Below are positions 17,008 through 25,901 of a stretch of 64,000 bases of DNA, piece by piece (within the stretch, counting starts at the first letter, position 1; each line of letters begins with the position of its first letter). The translations under genes and the position numbers were made by a program. Origin of the DNA: Candidatus Melainabacteria bacterium (GTDB lineage: Bacteria > Cyanobacteriota > Vampirovibrionia > Obscuribacterales > Obscuribacteraceae); NCBI GenBank assembly GCA_017307165.1, contig JAFKGK010000012.1, positions 1-64,000 on the forward strand. Reading direction: 5' to 3'. Under the pieces are notes generated by a model. The model made no database searches. It was not told where the DNA came from and saw only the letters and a program-made list of their open reading frames with translations.

Positions 17008-17493
17008 CTACTTTTGAGGTCCGAGGCTCACATTGCAATGATCATGACCTATCTCTATGAGCAACCCTCGCAGATACGCGAGATCGTTGCATGGTCGCTT
17101 AAATGGGGTAGCAGTTCTGATGACCTCAACTGCTTTTCGATCAAAATCTTTGCTGCCGGATGACCGCTTTAAGCTAAGCACAGCAGAGTCCGAATCGCTT
17201 TCGAGTTTTACTGCAAATGTGGCAAAGCCTGAAGTTTTTGGCATCAAAAAGCTTTTTTGTGCATCCTGTAACCTCATTTTGCAGTTTAGTCTCCATTGAA
17301 AAAGATCAGCCTCCAGCTCTGATATAGGTACTTTTGATCTGTAAGACCCAATCACGCAACCCTTATAGCGCTGCTCACTGAGATCTTGCCGGATGATGAA
17401 GTTTGGGATCAGCTCGCTAGCAAAACCTGGCTGCATGCAAAGAAAGGAGTTTGCGAAAAAGCTAAAGATCAAAGTTTTGAAAATCAAATGCAT
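17008..17493 (-). CDS. exported protein with TonB-C-like domain
   Basis: 161 residues with a signal peptide (LIFKTLIFSFFANSFLCMQPGFASE). Residues 95-150 resemble the TonB C-terminal fold: a strand FATFAVKLESDSDSAVLSL, then SSGSKDFDRKAVEVIRTATP with FKRP, corresponding to the SSG-x-x-x-LD-x-A-A-x-x-A-x-PF-x-P pattern, then a last strand LRGLLIEIGH. No TonB membrane anchor or proline linker is present, so it is not a classical TonB. Similar stand-alone domains occur in envelope proteins. ATG 17493 is preferred to 17505 because GGAGA sits 6 bases ahead of it. Confidence 0.7.
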   Translation of the reverse strand: MHLIFKTLIFSFFANSFLCMQPGFASELIPNFIIRQDLSEQRYKGCVIGSYRSKVPISELEADLFQWRLNCKMRLQDAQKSFLMPKTSGFATFAVKLESDSDSAVLSLKRSSGSKDFDRKAVEVIRTATPFKRPCNDLAYLRGLLIEIGHDHCNVSLGPQK

Positions 17494-17689
17494 CTTTATC
17501 TCCATCTATCTTTTACCCAAATATTTGACTCAGGTAAATCGGCAGTAAGGATCAAGGCACCCTAAAACGATCTCGCCATCGCACTCCGCCCGCAAAAAGG
17601 TGCTTTTGCACATTTAAAAACCTCAGCCGCAAACTTAGTCTGGATGCAGATTGCAGCAGACAAACCAACAGTGTAGCGGGGTGCACTCC

Positions 17690-18169
17690 ATGACAGTAGA
17701 GACGATAAAAGAAAGACTGGAAGATCATTGGTGGACTTTTGAGGCTTTTGCTCACCTCGTCCTGGAGGAGTTGCAGATCTTTGGCCAGGGTCTTTTGTAT
17801 GTTGTGTTTTTGATCATGAGCTTTTGCGCCGATCGCCATCTGCAATTGCAAAAGGATCAGATGGCTTATCACGCGGGCATGAACGAGATCGATGGACTGC
17901 ATCATGAGGATAGGGACAAGAAAAATGCCCAGTATGATGCATTGTTGATTGAAAGGTTTTTGCTGATGAGACAGATCGACAGGATCAAGACCACTTTAGG
18001 CAAAGCATGGGCCGAGGGTGACTATCCTGTGATCCGCGACGAAGAATATCATTTAAAGAACGCAGAACGCTGTCTGCAAGATACAGATTATAAACTTTCG
18101 GGTCTCGAGATCGAACTCTGCATCCATTCTCAAACCCCTGGCTACAAGCCCTACGTGGACGAGGTTTGA
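17690..18169 (+). CDS. hypothetical protein with membrane segment and coiled coil
   Basis: 159 residues. A hydrophobic segment (GQGLLYVVFLIMSFCA, about residues 35-50) is followed by a charged, mostly helical region (EIDGLHHEDRDKKNAQYDAL, LIERFLLMRQIDRIKTTLGK) likely to form a coiled coil. In-frame TTG 17651 and GTG 17681 are alternative starts. The ATG is preferred because GCGGGG lies about 9 bases upstream. No family recognised. Confidence 0.65.
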   Translation: MTVETIKERLEDHWWTFEAFAHLVLEELQIFGQGLLYVVFLIMSFCADRHLQLQKDQMAYHAGMNEIDGLHHEDRDKKNAQYDALLIERFLLMRQIDRIKTTLGKAWAEGDYPVIRDEEYHLKNAERCLQDTDYKLSGLEIELCIHSQTPGYKPYVDEV

Positions 18170-18274
18170 CAAACCGCATGCCCCTCCCGGGGATAGGGAA
18201 CAAGGCCCAGGGCTGTTCTCAAGGCAAGACATATCAGACAAAAGGCGATAGACTTGCCCCATAAGGAAGCAAGT

Positions 18275-18604
18275 ATGGCAATTACCGAAGAATCGAGCGC
18301 CAAGTTGAAAGCCCGCCTGTCCAAGGCCATAGGGCACCTCAATGCTGTCTATAAGATGGTCGACGATAAAAAGTACTGCATCGACATCCTCAATCAGCTC
18401 AAGGCCGTCCAGTCCGCTCTCGACAAGACCGCCGAGATCATGCTCAAAGATCACCTGGAGACCTGCGTTGTAGAAGCCGTCAAAAACGACGACTCTCAGA
18501 GAGTAATGACCGAGTTGTGGCAGCTCTTGCGCCGCGGCGCGGAAGAAGAAGCCCTGGCCTCGAGCACCAGCGCCGACAACTCTTCTGGATGCTGTCAGAA
18601 ATAA
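18275..18604 (+). CDS. csoR: CsoR/FrmR-family copper-sensing repressor
   Basis: A 109-residue all-helical DNA-binding repressor of the CsoR/RcnR family, which releases operator DNA on binding Cu(I). The family pattern is clear (RLSKAIGHLNAVYKMVDDKK, YCIDILNQLKAVQSALDKTA). The metal set Cys35-His60-Cys64 has the spacing of the CsoR C-H-C copper site, which argues against a formaldehyde or nickel sensor. The C-terminus is longer than usual, with a Ser/Thr linker and a terminal CCQK that could add thiol ligands. An AAGGA site lies about 8 bases before the ATG. No copper ATPase or chaperone gene is adjacent, so its target lies elsewhere or is itself. Confidence 0.88.
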   Translation: MAITEESSAKLKARLSKAIGHLNAVYKMVDDKKYCIDILNQLKAVQSALDKTAEIMLKDHLETCVVEAVKNDDSQRVMTELWQLLRRGAEEEALASSTSADNSSGCCQK

Positions 18605-18685
18605 TCATCTTAAACCCATCTCACATCCCGCCTTCGATACATCGAGGGTAGTTTGCATATACGAAATTATCCGCCACTTAATGCA

Positions 18686-18701
18686 ACACTGCATATGGTG
18701 C
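18686..18701. promoter_or_regulatory. possible NrdR box upstream of nrdJ
   Basis: ACACTGCATATGGTGC matches 12 of 16 positions of the NrdR consensus ACACWATATATWGTGT, the operator of the general ribonucleotide-reductase repressor. Two weaker ATAT-core sites follow (CCACATATGGGG near 18870 and CCCATATATTGGC near 18938), about 180 and 70 bases apart, which is wider than usual NrdR pairs. It is 550 bases from the gene. Confidence 0.25.
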
Positions 18702-19162
18702 ACTCCTGCCACCACATGCAGAGGTACTACCAGGCACCGCCCACACTACCGCCAACGCATATACACCCAGCAGCCACATCGATATTTGCGCTGATAATGT
18801 TTTGCCCAAAACCCAATAGTGACGGGTGTTTTGCCTGGCTGACAAGCGCCACACAGCAGACATATACCCACCACATATGGGGCCTGTCAGCAGGTGAGTC
18901 CTGTCTCAGCTTTGCGATTTTATCTTTCTCCTAACGCCCATATATTGGCCATCTCAACAGTATGCACAGCTTTTGAACACAAATTGCCGCTTGCCGTCGA
19001 CCCCCTACCGGTAGTAGATTTATCGCAACGAAATTTTGCGCGAAAAATTAGAGGTCACAAATCTAAGGCCTCTGACAGATAAAAAAAGTAAAGGCTGCTC
19101 CGGCATCCCTCGCTTTTAGCGCGGCTAGTTTTTCCAACCAACAACAACCAACGCACAACAAA

Positions 19163-19180
19163 GGCCCCGTCCGCGGGGCC
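19163..19180 (+). other. GC-rich hairpin in the nrdJ leader
   Basis: A 7-base perfect stem (GGCCCCG/CGGGGCC) with loop TCCG lies 65 bases before the nrdJ start. No T-run follows, so it is more likely a leader structure than a terminator. Confidence 0.45.
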
Positions 19181-19245
19181 GATGTTGAGTGCGCCAGCCA
19201 TGTCTACACCCCCCGCCCCGACACTGGAAAAGGAAAGCAAAATAA

Positions 19246-22200
19246 ATGCTCACAGCCACCAACCAACAAACAAGCGAGTCTTTTGCAGTGCCCGGCCAGG
19301 CCAATTACGAACATAGATACTGGGAGTCGACGCAGGAGACTTTGATCGGTCTCTATGCCAAACGTGACACTATGACCGGAGAGCCCCTAGAGTCAGTCAC
19401 AGACATCGTGCATCGTGTTGCGACAGCGGTGGCTATCGCCGAGCTCAAATATGTCCTCACTCCCGCCGAACTCACCGAGCTGACTCTAGAAGCCGCTCTC
19501 GCCCATCCAATCGTCAAGCAATGGGCGCAGATCTTTGCAGATAACATAGGCAATCAGAGGTTTTGGGCCAATACCCCTGCCAATATCAATGCCGACCCCG
19601 AAGTAGCCCTCAAGGTGCTGCAATATTGGTCGCACGGCAAGCTGGCTGATATAGCCGAAGAAGACATCTGGCTCCGTTCTGAAGAACTGCGTCAGGCAGT
19701 TTTGCATAATAGATTGCAAAATCTAAGTGAAAATGAAGTGGCGATGGGCAATATATCGCAGCATCTGCGCGGGAGAGGTTGCCTGGCCGCCTGTGGTGTC
19801 GCCTATGTGATGGACTCGCTGGAAGGGATCCAGGAAGCAGCCCGGATAGAGGCTCTCGCAGCCAAAGCCGCAATGGGCATGGGGCTCAATACTTCGAGCC
19901 TGCGTCCTTGGGCATCTATCATTTCTAACGGTGCTGCGGCCTCAGGACCGGACCGTTTTTACGAAAAAACCATCGCTAAAGCAGTCGAAGCGGTGGCTCA
20001 AGGTGGTCGTCGTGGAGGCGCGCTTATCGAGCTGCGCAACAGTGACCACCCGGATATCCTCTTTTTTATCGACAAAAAGAAACTGATACCGCCGCCGGCA
20101 CTATCCAAAATCTACAAAGAGTTGCAATCGGCTGTGCGCCGCGAGTCAGGCGAAGACTCCCTTATCTACAAAAAACGGCTCCTCAAGCTGGCCGAGCAAA
20201 AGTACGGTGAGATGTACGCGAGCTATATCGAACGCCAAAACTATCTCAAAAACACCAATATCACTGTACTCGCCATGCCAGGCTTTATGGAAGCAGTGGT
20301 GGCGGGGGCCTTCTATCCGGCTACATTTGATCGCAATGCCTGGTCGGGCACGATATATGATCCTCGCCGACCGGTGATAGACGACAAGACCGGCACGACA
20401 AAGGTCAATCGCCTCACAAAAGAAGCCATCTACGAAGAATACGCCGTCGATCTGCAAAGATATCCTGGCGCTCTGGAAGCAGCTCGCAAACTCAATAGCG
20501 GTCGCGTGGAGATAACCGACAAGCAGGTGCGCGTGAGCGGATATTTTTATGCACCTGATGTTTTTCAGCGTATCGTAGAAGGCATGCGCGATAGCGGAGA
20601 GCCTGGACTGGCCTTTTATGAGACCATCAATGCTGCCAATGCCAATAATCACGCCTACGATCTCAATACATGTAATCCTTGCGGCGAGCAATTTTTGCCG
20701 GCCGGCCCGGGTCATGATGGACGTACCTATATGGGCAATTGCAATCTTTCCTCACTGCATGCGGCTCATGATGATTTCTTTAATCCGGACGGCACCTACA
20801 ACATGAGCGCAATGCGCGGCGTGGTGCGGATACAGCAGAGATTTATGGATAATGTGTCAGATGTCTCGTGGTACCCCATCCCGATGCAAAACATGACGGC
20901 CCGTCTGGAGCGTCGCAATGGCGGTGGATTTGCGGGTATCGCTGAGTTTCTCTCGCGCATGGGCGTAGAGTTTGGCTCGCCAGCGGGCATCAAGGCGACG
21001 GAAGAGCTTTTCCGTCAGTACAACAAGGCATCGCTCGAGGCCAGCGTGGATCTAGCCAAAGAGCGCGGCGTGTACCCTCTATGGGAAGGTTCGCGTTTTG
21101 CCAAGCGCGGTCTGCGCGTGCGCAATAGCTGCTTGACCAATAATGCACCGACCGGCACTCTCGCTCAAGCGCTGCAAACCAGTTGGGGTGTGGATCCGCA
21201 TAATGGGATAGTGTTTTCGCGCAAAGTGCGTTCGCGCTTTGTCAACTTTGTCGCTCCAGGTTTTGAAGAAGCCATGAAGGCACACGGAGCATGGCCGGCA
21301 TCAGAAGAGGCGCAACAGGCCTTGATGAAAAAGATCAGGGACAACCACAAGTCCTGCCGGGGGTTGGCCGAGGTACCAGATGCGGTGCAGCGCTCTTTCC
21401 CGATCCGGGTAGAAGTGACTCCCGAAGCCTATATCCGTCACCTGGCCGCTATCCACGACGGTGCGTCAGAAGTACCCGAGGTGTTTAATTCGGTGTCAAA
21501 TACTTGCTCGATTCCATTAGATTTTTCGGAGCAAGAAGTGCATGCTTCGGCTATCCTGGCGTGGAGATTGGGAGTAAAAGACATCACTTTTTATCCGGAT
21601 GGCAGTCGTTTGTCGCAGCCGGTAGAAAAGATCGCGGCGACTGATTACGATCGTGATTCTGATCTTTTGGCGATGATCGGTCACCAGGAGCGCCGCGCGA
21701 TCCATGTGGATGAGACTGTGGGACAAAATTACAAGGTGCGTGTGGGATCTCCCGAAGGCGGCTCGACGCTGCACGTGAGCCTCAATCACGAGCAAAATCA
21801 TCCAGGCGAACTAGTCGAAGTCTACGCTCGCATGGGCAAGCCGGGAGCCATCGAGGCTGGTCTCTTTGAGGCTGTAGGGCGTTTGGCGTCGTCGTTCTTG
21901 CAGTATGCAGCGGAGTTTGGCGAGAGTGAGCGTGGTCGTGCCGAAGAGGCCATCGTGCGTCAACTGGTTAATATCCAGTCGGGCTATCCTGCTTTCTTCA
22001 AGTTTTCTGACTCGGATAAGGCGGTGGTGGTGCAGTCTCCGTGCGATGGTCTGGCAAAAGCGATCCAGCATTATCGGGCGAGGCACAGTCAGCAAGTGGA
22101 TCATAAGGTGCTGGCCGAGCAAGAGGCAGCACTCAATCATGGATCTGTACCGCAGGCGGCTTTGCAAAATACAGCGCCGGTGGGCGTGACGCCGGGGCAG

Positions 22201-22335
22201 TTGACACTGAGCCTGATGCAGGAGGCGGTCATGGGTAAGAGGCAGCCATCATGCGGAAAGTGCGGCGGTGAGTCGTGGCTCAAGATAGATGGGTGCAATG
22301 TGTGCCAGTCGTGTGGATACAGTAAATGCGGTTAG
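19246..22335 (+). CDS. nrdJ: adenosylcobalamin-dependent ribonucleotide reductase
   Basis: The class II enzyme makes deoxyribonucleotides with a radical generated from adenosylcobalamin, independent of oxygen. It has 1029 residues. The catalytic signature is NTCNPCGEQFLPA, with the thiyl Cys at 479, Glu481 and Asn477. The redox Cys region is RGRGCLAACGVAYVMDSLEG (Cys179, Cys183). The substrate-phosphate loop is NNAPTGT. The C-terminal tail has six cysteines (1003, 1006, 1017, 1020, 1023, 1028) in a zinc-ribbon-like arrangement, which in long NrdJ proteins helps re-reduce the active site. The start has AAAGGAAAG 7-10 bases upstream. It is monocistronic with a long upstream region. Confidence 0.97.
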   Translation: MLTATNQQTSESFAVPGQANYEHRYWESTQETLIGLYAKRDTMTGEPLESVTDIVHRVATAVAIAELKYVLTPAELTELTLEAALAHPIVKQWAQIFADNIGNQRFWANTPANINADPEVALKVLQYWSHGKLADIAEEDIWLRSEELRQAVLHNRLQNLSENEVAMGNISQHLRGRGCLAACGVAYVMDSLEGIQEAARIEALAAKAAMGMGLNTSSLRPWASIISNGAAASGPDRFYEKTIAKAVEAVAQGGRRGGALIELRNSDHPDILFFIDKKKLIPPPALSKIYKELQSAVRRESGEDSLIYKKRLLKLAEQKYGEMYASYIERQNYLKNTNITVLAMPGFMEAVVAGAFYPATFDRNAWSGTIYDPRRPVIDDKTGTTKVNRLTKEAIYEEYAVDLQRYPGALEAARKLNSGRVEITDKQVRVSGYFYAPDVFQRIVEGMRDSGEPGLAFYETINAANANNHAYDLNTCNPCGEQFLPAGPGHDGRTYMGNCNLSSLHAAHDDFFNPDGTYNMSAMRGVVRIQQRFMDNVSDVSWYPIPMQNMTARLERRNGGGFAGIAEFLSRMGVEFGSPAGIKATEELFRQYNKASLEASVDLAKERGVYPLWEGSRFAKRGLRVRNSCLTNNAPTGTLAQALQTSWGVDPHNGIVFSRKVRSRFVNFVAPGFEEAMKAHGAWPASEEAQQALMKKIRDNHKSCRGLAEVPDAVQRSFPIRVEVTPEAYIRHLAAIHDGASEVPEVFNSVSNTCSIPLDFSEQEVHASAILAWRLGVKDITFYPDGSRLSQPVEKIAATDYDRDSDLLAMIGHQERRAIHVDETVGQNYKVRVGSPEGGSTLHVSLNHEQNHPGELVEVYARMGKPGAIEAGLFEAVGRLASSFLQYAAEFGESERGRAEEAIVRQLVNIQSGYPAFFKFSDSDKAVVVQSPCDGLAKAIQHYRARHSQQVDHKVLAEQEAALNHGSVPQAALQNTAPVGVTPGQLTLSLMQEAVMGKRQPSCGKCGGESWLKIDGCNVCQSCGYSKCG

Positions 22336-22350
22336 TCTTATTAGGTAACT

Positions 22351-22395
22351 AGGCCTGGCTGTTTAAGGCCTGTTGGTCTAAGGCCTGGTTGGCCG
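22351..22395. repeat. three tandem 15-base repeats after nrdJ
   Basis: Three head-to-tail copies start AGGCCTG (22351, 22366, 22381), each 15 bases, differing at 3-5 positions. They begin 16 bases after the nrdJ stop. The rest of the 308-base gap to the next gene shows nothing recognisable. Confidence 0.6.
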
Positions 22396-22643
22396 GTTAG
22401 AAAAATTGCAAAAATGTGGGGGCCATGGTTGTATTGATGACTGTGGTCCTCTGTTTTGGTGGGTTGGTTAAAAGTGTCATGTTGTCTAAATTTCCAACCA
22501 CTTTCCAAAAATCGCGTCTGCAAACCCGGGCCCACCAATGAGACCCATTTATTCATTTTTCACACACGCACTCGCAATCCCACGCCCCTCATACCTTTAT
22601 CGCCTGTCAGATATTTTGCAATTTTTCAAACTTTAGAGGTCCC

Positions 22644-22931
22644 ATGGAAGAAAAACATCAAAAGCAATGGCGGGAAAAGAACCAACGCTGTTTCCCGCTA
22701 CTGTGGCTTCTAGGCGGCTTCATAGGCTTCTTTGCGCTTAATGGCTGGATGCCTTTTTTGATGGATGGCTGGTGGTATGGCACGTTTAAAGATGCTTACG
22801 TTGGCAATCCTGTCGAAAGCATAGAAGCTGTTTTGCTCTGGCTTTTCGTGGGTCCTATCGAAGGCTTCGCTATTGGCTTTTTTCTTGTTCGGTGGCTAGA
22901 CAAAAGACGTATCAAAGCCACTTCTCGTTAA
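22644..22931 (+). CDS. small membrane protein
   Basis: 95 residues with a charged N-terminus, one hydrophobic segment (FPLLWLLGGFIGFFALNG), a Trp-rich loop (MDGWWYGTF), a second segment (AVLLWLFVGPIEGFAIGFFL) and a basic end, so two helices with both ends inside. An AGAGG site lies 4-5 bases before the ATG. No family recognised. Confidence 0.65.
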   Translation: MEEKHQKQWREKNQRCFPLLWLLGGFIGFFALNGWMPFLMDGWWYGTFKDAYVGNPVESIEAVLLWLFVGPIEGFAIGFFLVRWLDKRRIKATSR

Positions 22932-23016
22932 TGATTTGCATTTGCTCCTTAACGCCGTCTATGTTGTCTCTGAACATAAAGTCAGCAAGCCGCTCTTGAT
23001 ATTGTACTCATCAAAA

Positions 23017-23520
23017 ATGCTCTCCCCACCCCTACTCATCCTGGATATTGACGAGACTCTGATACATGCATCAGATGCCGCACTCAACACCAAGGCAGAC
23101 TTTATGGTCGGCAATTTACACGTCTATACCCGACCAGGTCTGGATGAATTTTTAGAAAGCATAAATGGATCATACACCCTCGCGTGCTGGTCTTCAGCGA
23201 CTCAAGATTATCTAGAAGCGATACTACATGTGATACTGCCCTCTCAAAGATACGACTTGCAATTTGTTTGGGATCGCAGCCACTGCCTGCGCAAAGTAGA
23301 TTTTGAAAACCAGGACGAATATTATCTAAAAGACCTGCGCAAACTCAAACGTCAAGGTTTTGACCTGACCAGAGTACTTATACTGGAAGACGAGCCACGC
23401 AAGGTCACCAAAAACTATGGCAATGCCCTCTATGTTCGCCCCTTTTTCGGCGATCCGTCTGACGACGCTCCCCCGTCTCGCCGCATATCTTACAAAAATC
23501 GCAACTCAAGCAGACTTTAG
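23017..23520 (+). CDS. FCP1/NIF-type HAD phosphatase
   Basis: 167 residues of the NLI-interacting-factor (FCP1/SCP) branch of the HAD superfamily. The catalytic motif is LLILDIDETLIHA (D-x-D-x-T). The branch also shows YTRPGLDEFLESI, CWSSATQDYLEAIL (motif II Ser), a basic stretch with YYLKDLRKLKRQGFDLTRVL, and motif III ILEDEP. In eukaryotes this branch dephosphorylates phosphoserine on proteins; bacterial substrates are unknown. ATG 23017 is preferred over an in-frame TTG at 22936 because the domain begins directly after it, though no ribosome site is evident. Confidence 0.82.
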   Translation: MLSPPLLILDIDETLIHASDAALNTKADFMVGNLHVYTRPGLDEFLESINGSYTLACWSSATQDYLEAILHVILPSQRYDLQFVWDRSHCLRKVDFENQDEYYLKDLRKLKRQGFDLTRVLILEDEPRKVTKNYGNALYVRPFFGDPSDDAPPSRRISYKNRNSSRL

Positions 23521-23788
23521 ACAGCTAGAAAAGCGCGGCTGGCGAGCCTGAGCGTGAGAAATATTTGCATTTTTCAAACTCTCGATAAAGCTATGGGAGA
23601 CAAGGCATTGCAGCCAAATTGAAAAACTGGAATAACATAGGGTCGCCGTCGATATTACGTTTTCAGGCCTAAATTTTCAAAAGTGGTTGGTAATTTAGAC
23701 AAATTGACCGTTTTGGAGTAGGGTCCGCAAACAATCAAAACCCACTCCGATCTTATAAAATATCCAGACTAGTCGAAAGGGCCCAAAA

Positions 23789-24844
23789 ATGGCAGGAAAG
23801 CAATACCAAGAAAAATCCCACACAAGATGCATCCTTTTAGCCACTCTTTTCCTCTGCATTTCCAACCAAAATCCTGCTTTTTCCAACAGCCCCACCACCG
23901 CAAGCCCCGCCAGCGCTAGTCCCCCCAGCGTAAGCCCCACCGACACAAACCCCACAAAAGATACAAGCGCCACCCCCACCCCAATCCCCGGCACCCACGT
24001 CCAACTCATCGCTCCCGCTGGCTATGGACCGACCGGAGGTCGCTTCACAGGCCTCATCAACAAAAAAAACGGTGCCTCGATAATGATCACCGAACTACCC
24101 GCACCTTTCTCTCAAACCCAAGCCGGTTTTACCAAAGAAAAGCTAGCCGAGCGCAAACTCGACCTCCTCTCATCCAAACCCATGTCCGTCCAGGGCATGA
24201 TGGGCCTCTATGCCGAGCTAGAACAAGCCGCTTACGAGACCAATTTTCAAAAATACCTCCTGCACTTTGGCAACGAGACCATCAGCATCTCCGTCCTCGG
24301 CACCATCGAAAAACTCGCTAACGACAAGGACAAAGAAGCCCTCAAAGCCGCCGTTCTTTCTGCCACCTACAACAAAAAAGCCTCCGCTCCCAGCCTCGTC
24401 GACGGCCTCCCCTTCACCATATCCGATACCACAAAGCTCAAGCGTTGGCACCGCCTGCAAAACAGCCTTATCTTTCGCGAGCAACCATTTGACGAAAAAG
24501 CCATACACCGACCTGTTTACGTGGTAGCACCATCGATCGCCTCCCTCGACATCTCAGACAAAAAAGCATATGCCGAAAACCGCGTCAGCCAGACTGTACA
24601 CGTTATCAATCAAAAATCAGAAAGCACAAAACCAGTCGAGATCGCCGGCCTGAAAGGCTACGAGATCGTCGTCACCGGCCAAGACCACAAAGACCAATCA
24701 CCGATGATGCTTTACCAGACCATGCTGTTTGGCAAAAAGATCTATTACATCTTTCAAGGTATCTGCAGCGAAAAAGACCGCGCAGTCTACCTCAATGAGT
24801 TTCGCATGCTGACAGAAAGCTTTAAGCCAAAACCCGAAGACTAG
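23789..24844 (+). CDS. exported protein, possibly DcrB/PsbP-like repeats
   Basis: 351 residues with a signal peptide (CILLATLFLCISNQNPAFSN) and a Pro/Thr/Ser linker (residues 33-68). Two related-looking domains follow (about 70-205 and 210-345), each with antiparallel strands and a closing helix (GMMGLYAELEQA; KGYEIVVTGQDHKDQSPMML, then KIYYIFQGICSEKDRAVYL). That layout is like DcrB/PsbP-type domains of secreted proteins; this is an inference. AAAGGG lies 7 bases before the ATG. The next gene starts directly at its stop, so the two are one transcript. Confidence 0.75.
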   Translation: MAGKQYQEKSHTRCILLATLFLCISNQNPAFSNSPTTASPASASPPSVSPTDTNPTKDTSATPTPIPGTHVQLIAPAGYGPTGGRFTGLINKKNGASIMITELPAPFSQTQAGFTKEKLAERKLDLLSSKPMSVQGMMGLYAELEQAAYETNFQKYLLHFGNETISISVLGTIEKLANDKDKEALKAAVLSATYNKKASAPSLVDGLPFTISDTTKLKRWHRLQNSLIFREQPFDEKAIHRPVYVVAPSIASLDISDKKAYAENRVSQTVHVINQKSESTKPVEIAGLKGYEIVVTGQDHKDQSPMMLYQTMLFGKKIYYIFQGICSEKDRAVYLNEFRMLTESFKPKPED

Positions 24845-25783
24845 ATGAAAAAAAGCGTTTTTCTAACCGTAATGCACGGTCTACTGATTTGCACTCAACA
24901 TGCAGCCTGGGCTCAGACTGCGCGTCCGCCTGCTTCGCCTGTGCATCTCATCGACGCCCTCACCGAGAGCGCCATCCACATGCAAGACGATCGCAATGCA
25001 AGCGATAAAAACCAACAAAAAACCAACACTCAAAAAGCAATCCCAATCATCGACTACCGCGCCAGCCACGCCGCTGCCCGAGCCTATCTCGGCGATGAAA
25101 CAAACACAACATCCATCTATTCACAAGAGAGAAAACGCTCCGAGATCACTCTCCAGCTCACCACCTGCCTGATGCAAATGGGCCGCGCCTTGGACCAGAT
25201 GGAAAACGACCTCGACAAAAATCGCGAGATGGATCAAGCCTTTAGCACCGCCGCCGACCTCATTGGCAAGGGCCAGGCCCAATGGCTTTTGGACCGCCTG
25301 CGTGAGTGGCAGTCTGCCAAATCGTGTCCAGGCAATGCCACCGCAAAAGCCACCAAAACAAACACCACCCTGCTTGACACCCAAGTCCAGATCACGGCTC
25401 TCACCGAGCAGGCTTTACGCAACGATCAGAGGATCAACAATCTCAAAGCGCAATTGGGCATCCACAACACCAATCCCTCCGCTCCGGAACGTACTCTCTC
25501 TGTCGCTGGGTACGCTCCCATAATTTTCTCCCCATTAGCAAAACTGGCTCAGGTAGGGGTCGAAAAAGCAAATGGCGGCACGAGATCTGAGAGATTGCAA
25601 CAAGTGGTGGCACTCGGCATGGCTCTCGACGACCGCTCAGCGCTGTTGAGCCGATTGGCAGGACTGATAATATCCGCACGGATAGAAGCCGATCGCGACG
25701 ACAATCAGACCCTTGGTAGGCTGGCATCTGATTTGCAAAAGCACCTGGCCGGTCAGACTATCGGCCCTGGGTCAGATAAATAA
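24845..25783 (+). CDS. exported helical protein of unknown function
   Basis: 312 residues with a signal peptide (SVFLTVMHGLLICTQHAAWAQ). The mature protein is mostly helical: LTTCLMQMGRALDQMENDLD, a segment with a second Cys (WQSAKSCPG), a region of DTQVQITALTEQALRNDQRI with coiled-coil character, and a C-terminal helical bundle. The two Cys could form a disulphide. It begins immediately after the stop of the upstream exported protein, suggesting a shared envelope role. No family recognised. Confidence 0.75.
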   Translation: MKKSVFLTVMHGLLICTQHAAWAQTARPPASPVHLIDALTESAIHMQDDRNASDKNQQKTNTQKAIPIIDYRASHAAARAYLGDETNTTSIYSQERKRSEITLQLTTCLMQMGRALDQMENDLDKNREMDQAFSTAADLIGKGQAQWLLDRLREWQSAKSCPGNATAKATKTNTTLLDTQVQITALTEQALRNDQRINNLKAQLGIHNTNPSAPERTLSVAGYAPIIFSPLAKLAQVGVEKANGGTRSERLQQVVALGMALDDRSALLSRLAGLIISARIEADRDDNQTLGRLASDLQKHLAGQTIGPGSDK

Positions 25784-25901
25784 AGCTGTCGGATTTATAA
25801 AATCACGCCACAGAGGCGATTGCTGGTGCAATAACGCGGCCGTAGCTGGGCAGATATTGTATTATGGGCGAGCCTGTAGGGACCGACAAAGGTGTGAGGC
25901 C

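Larger units (their letters stand above)
18605..19245. other. 640-base region upstream of nrdJ
   Basis: No credible gene is present. The region holds several short palindromes with an ATAT core (18686-18701, near 18870-18884, and 18936-18950), a GC hairpin (19163-19180) and AAAGGAAAG just before nrdJ. The conserved landmarks of a cobalamin riboswitch were looked for and not found. Confidence 0.5.

Noticed and set aside
18605-19245. Cobalamin riboswitch upstream of nrdJ
   Set aside because: Expected for a B12-dependent enzyme, but the conserved B12-box and core sequences were not found by eye. A covariance search would be decisive.
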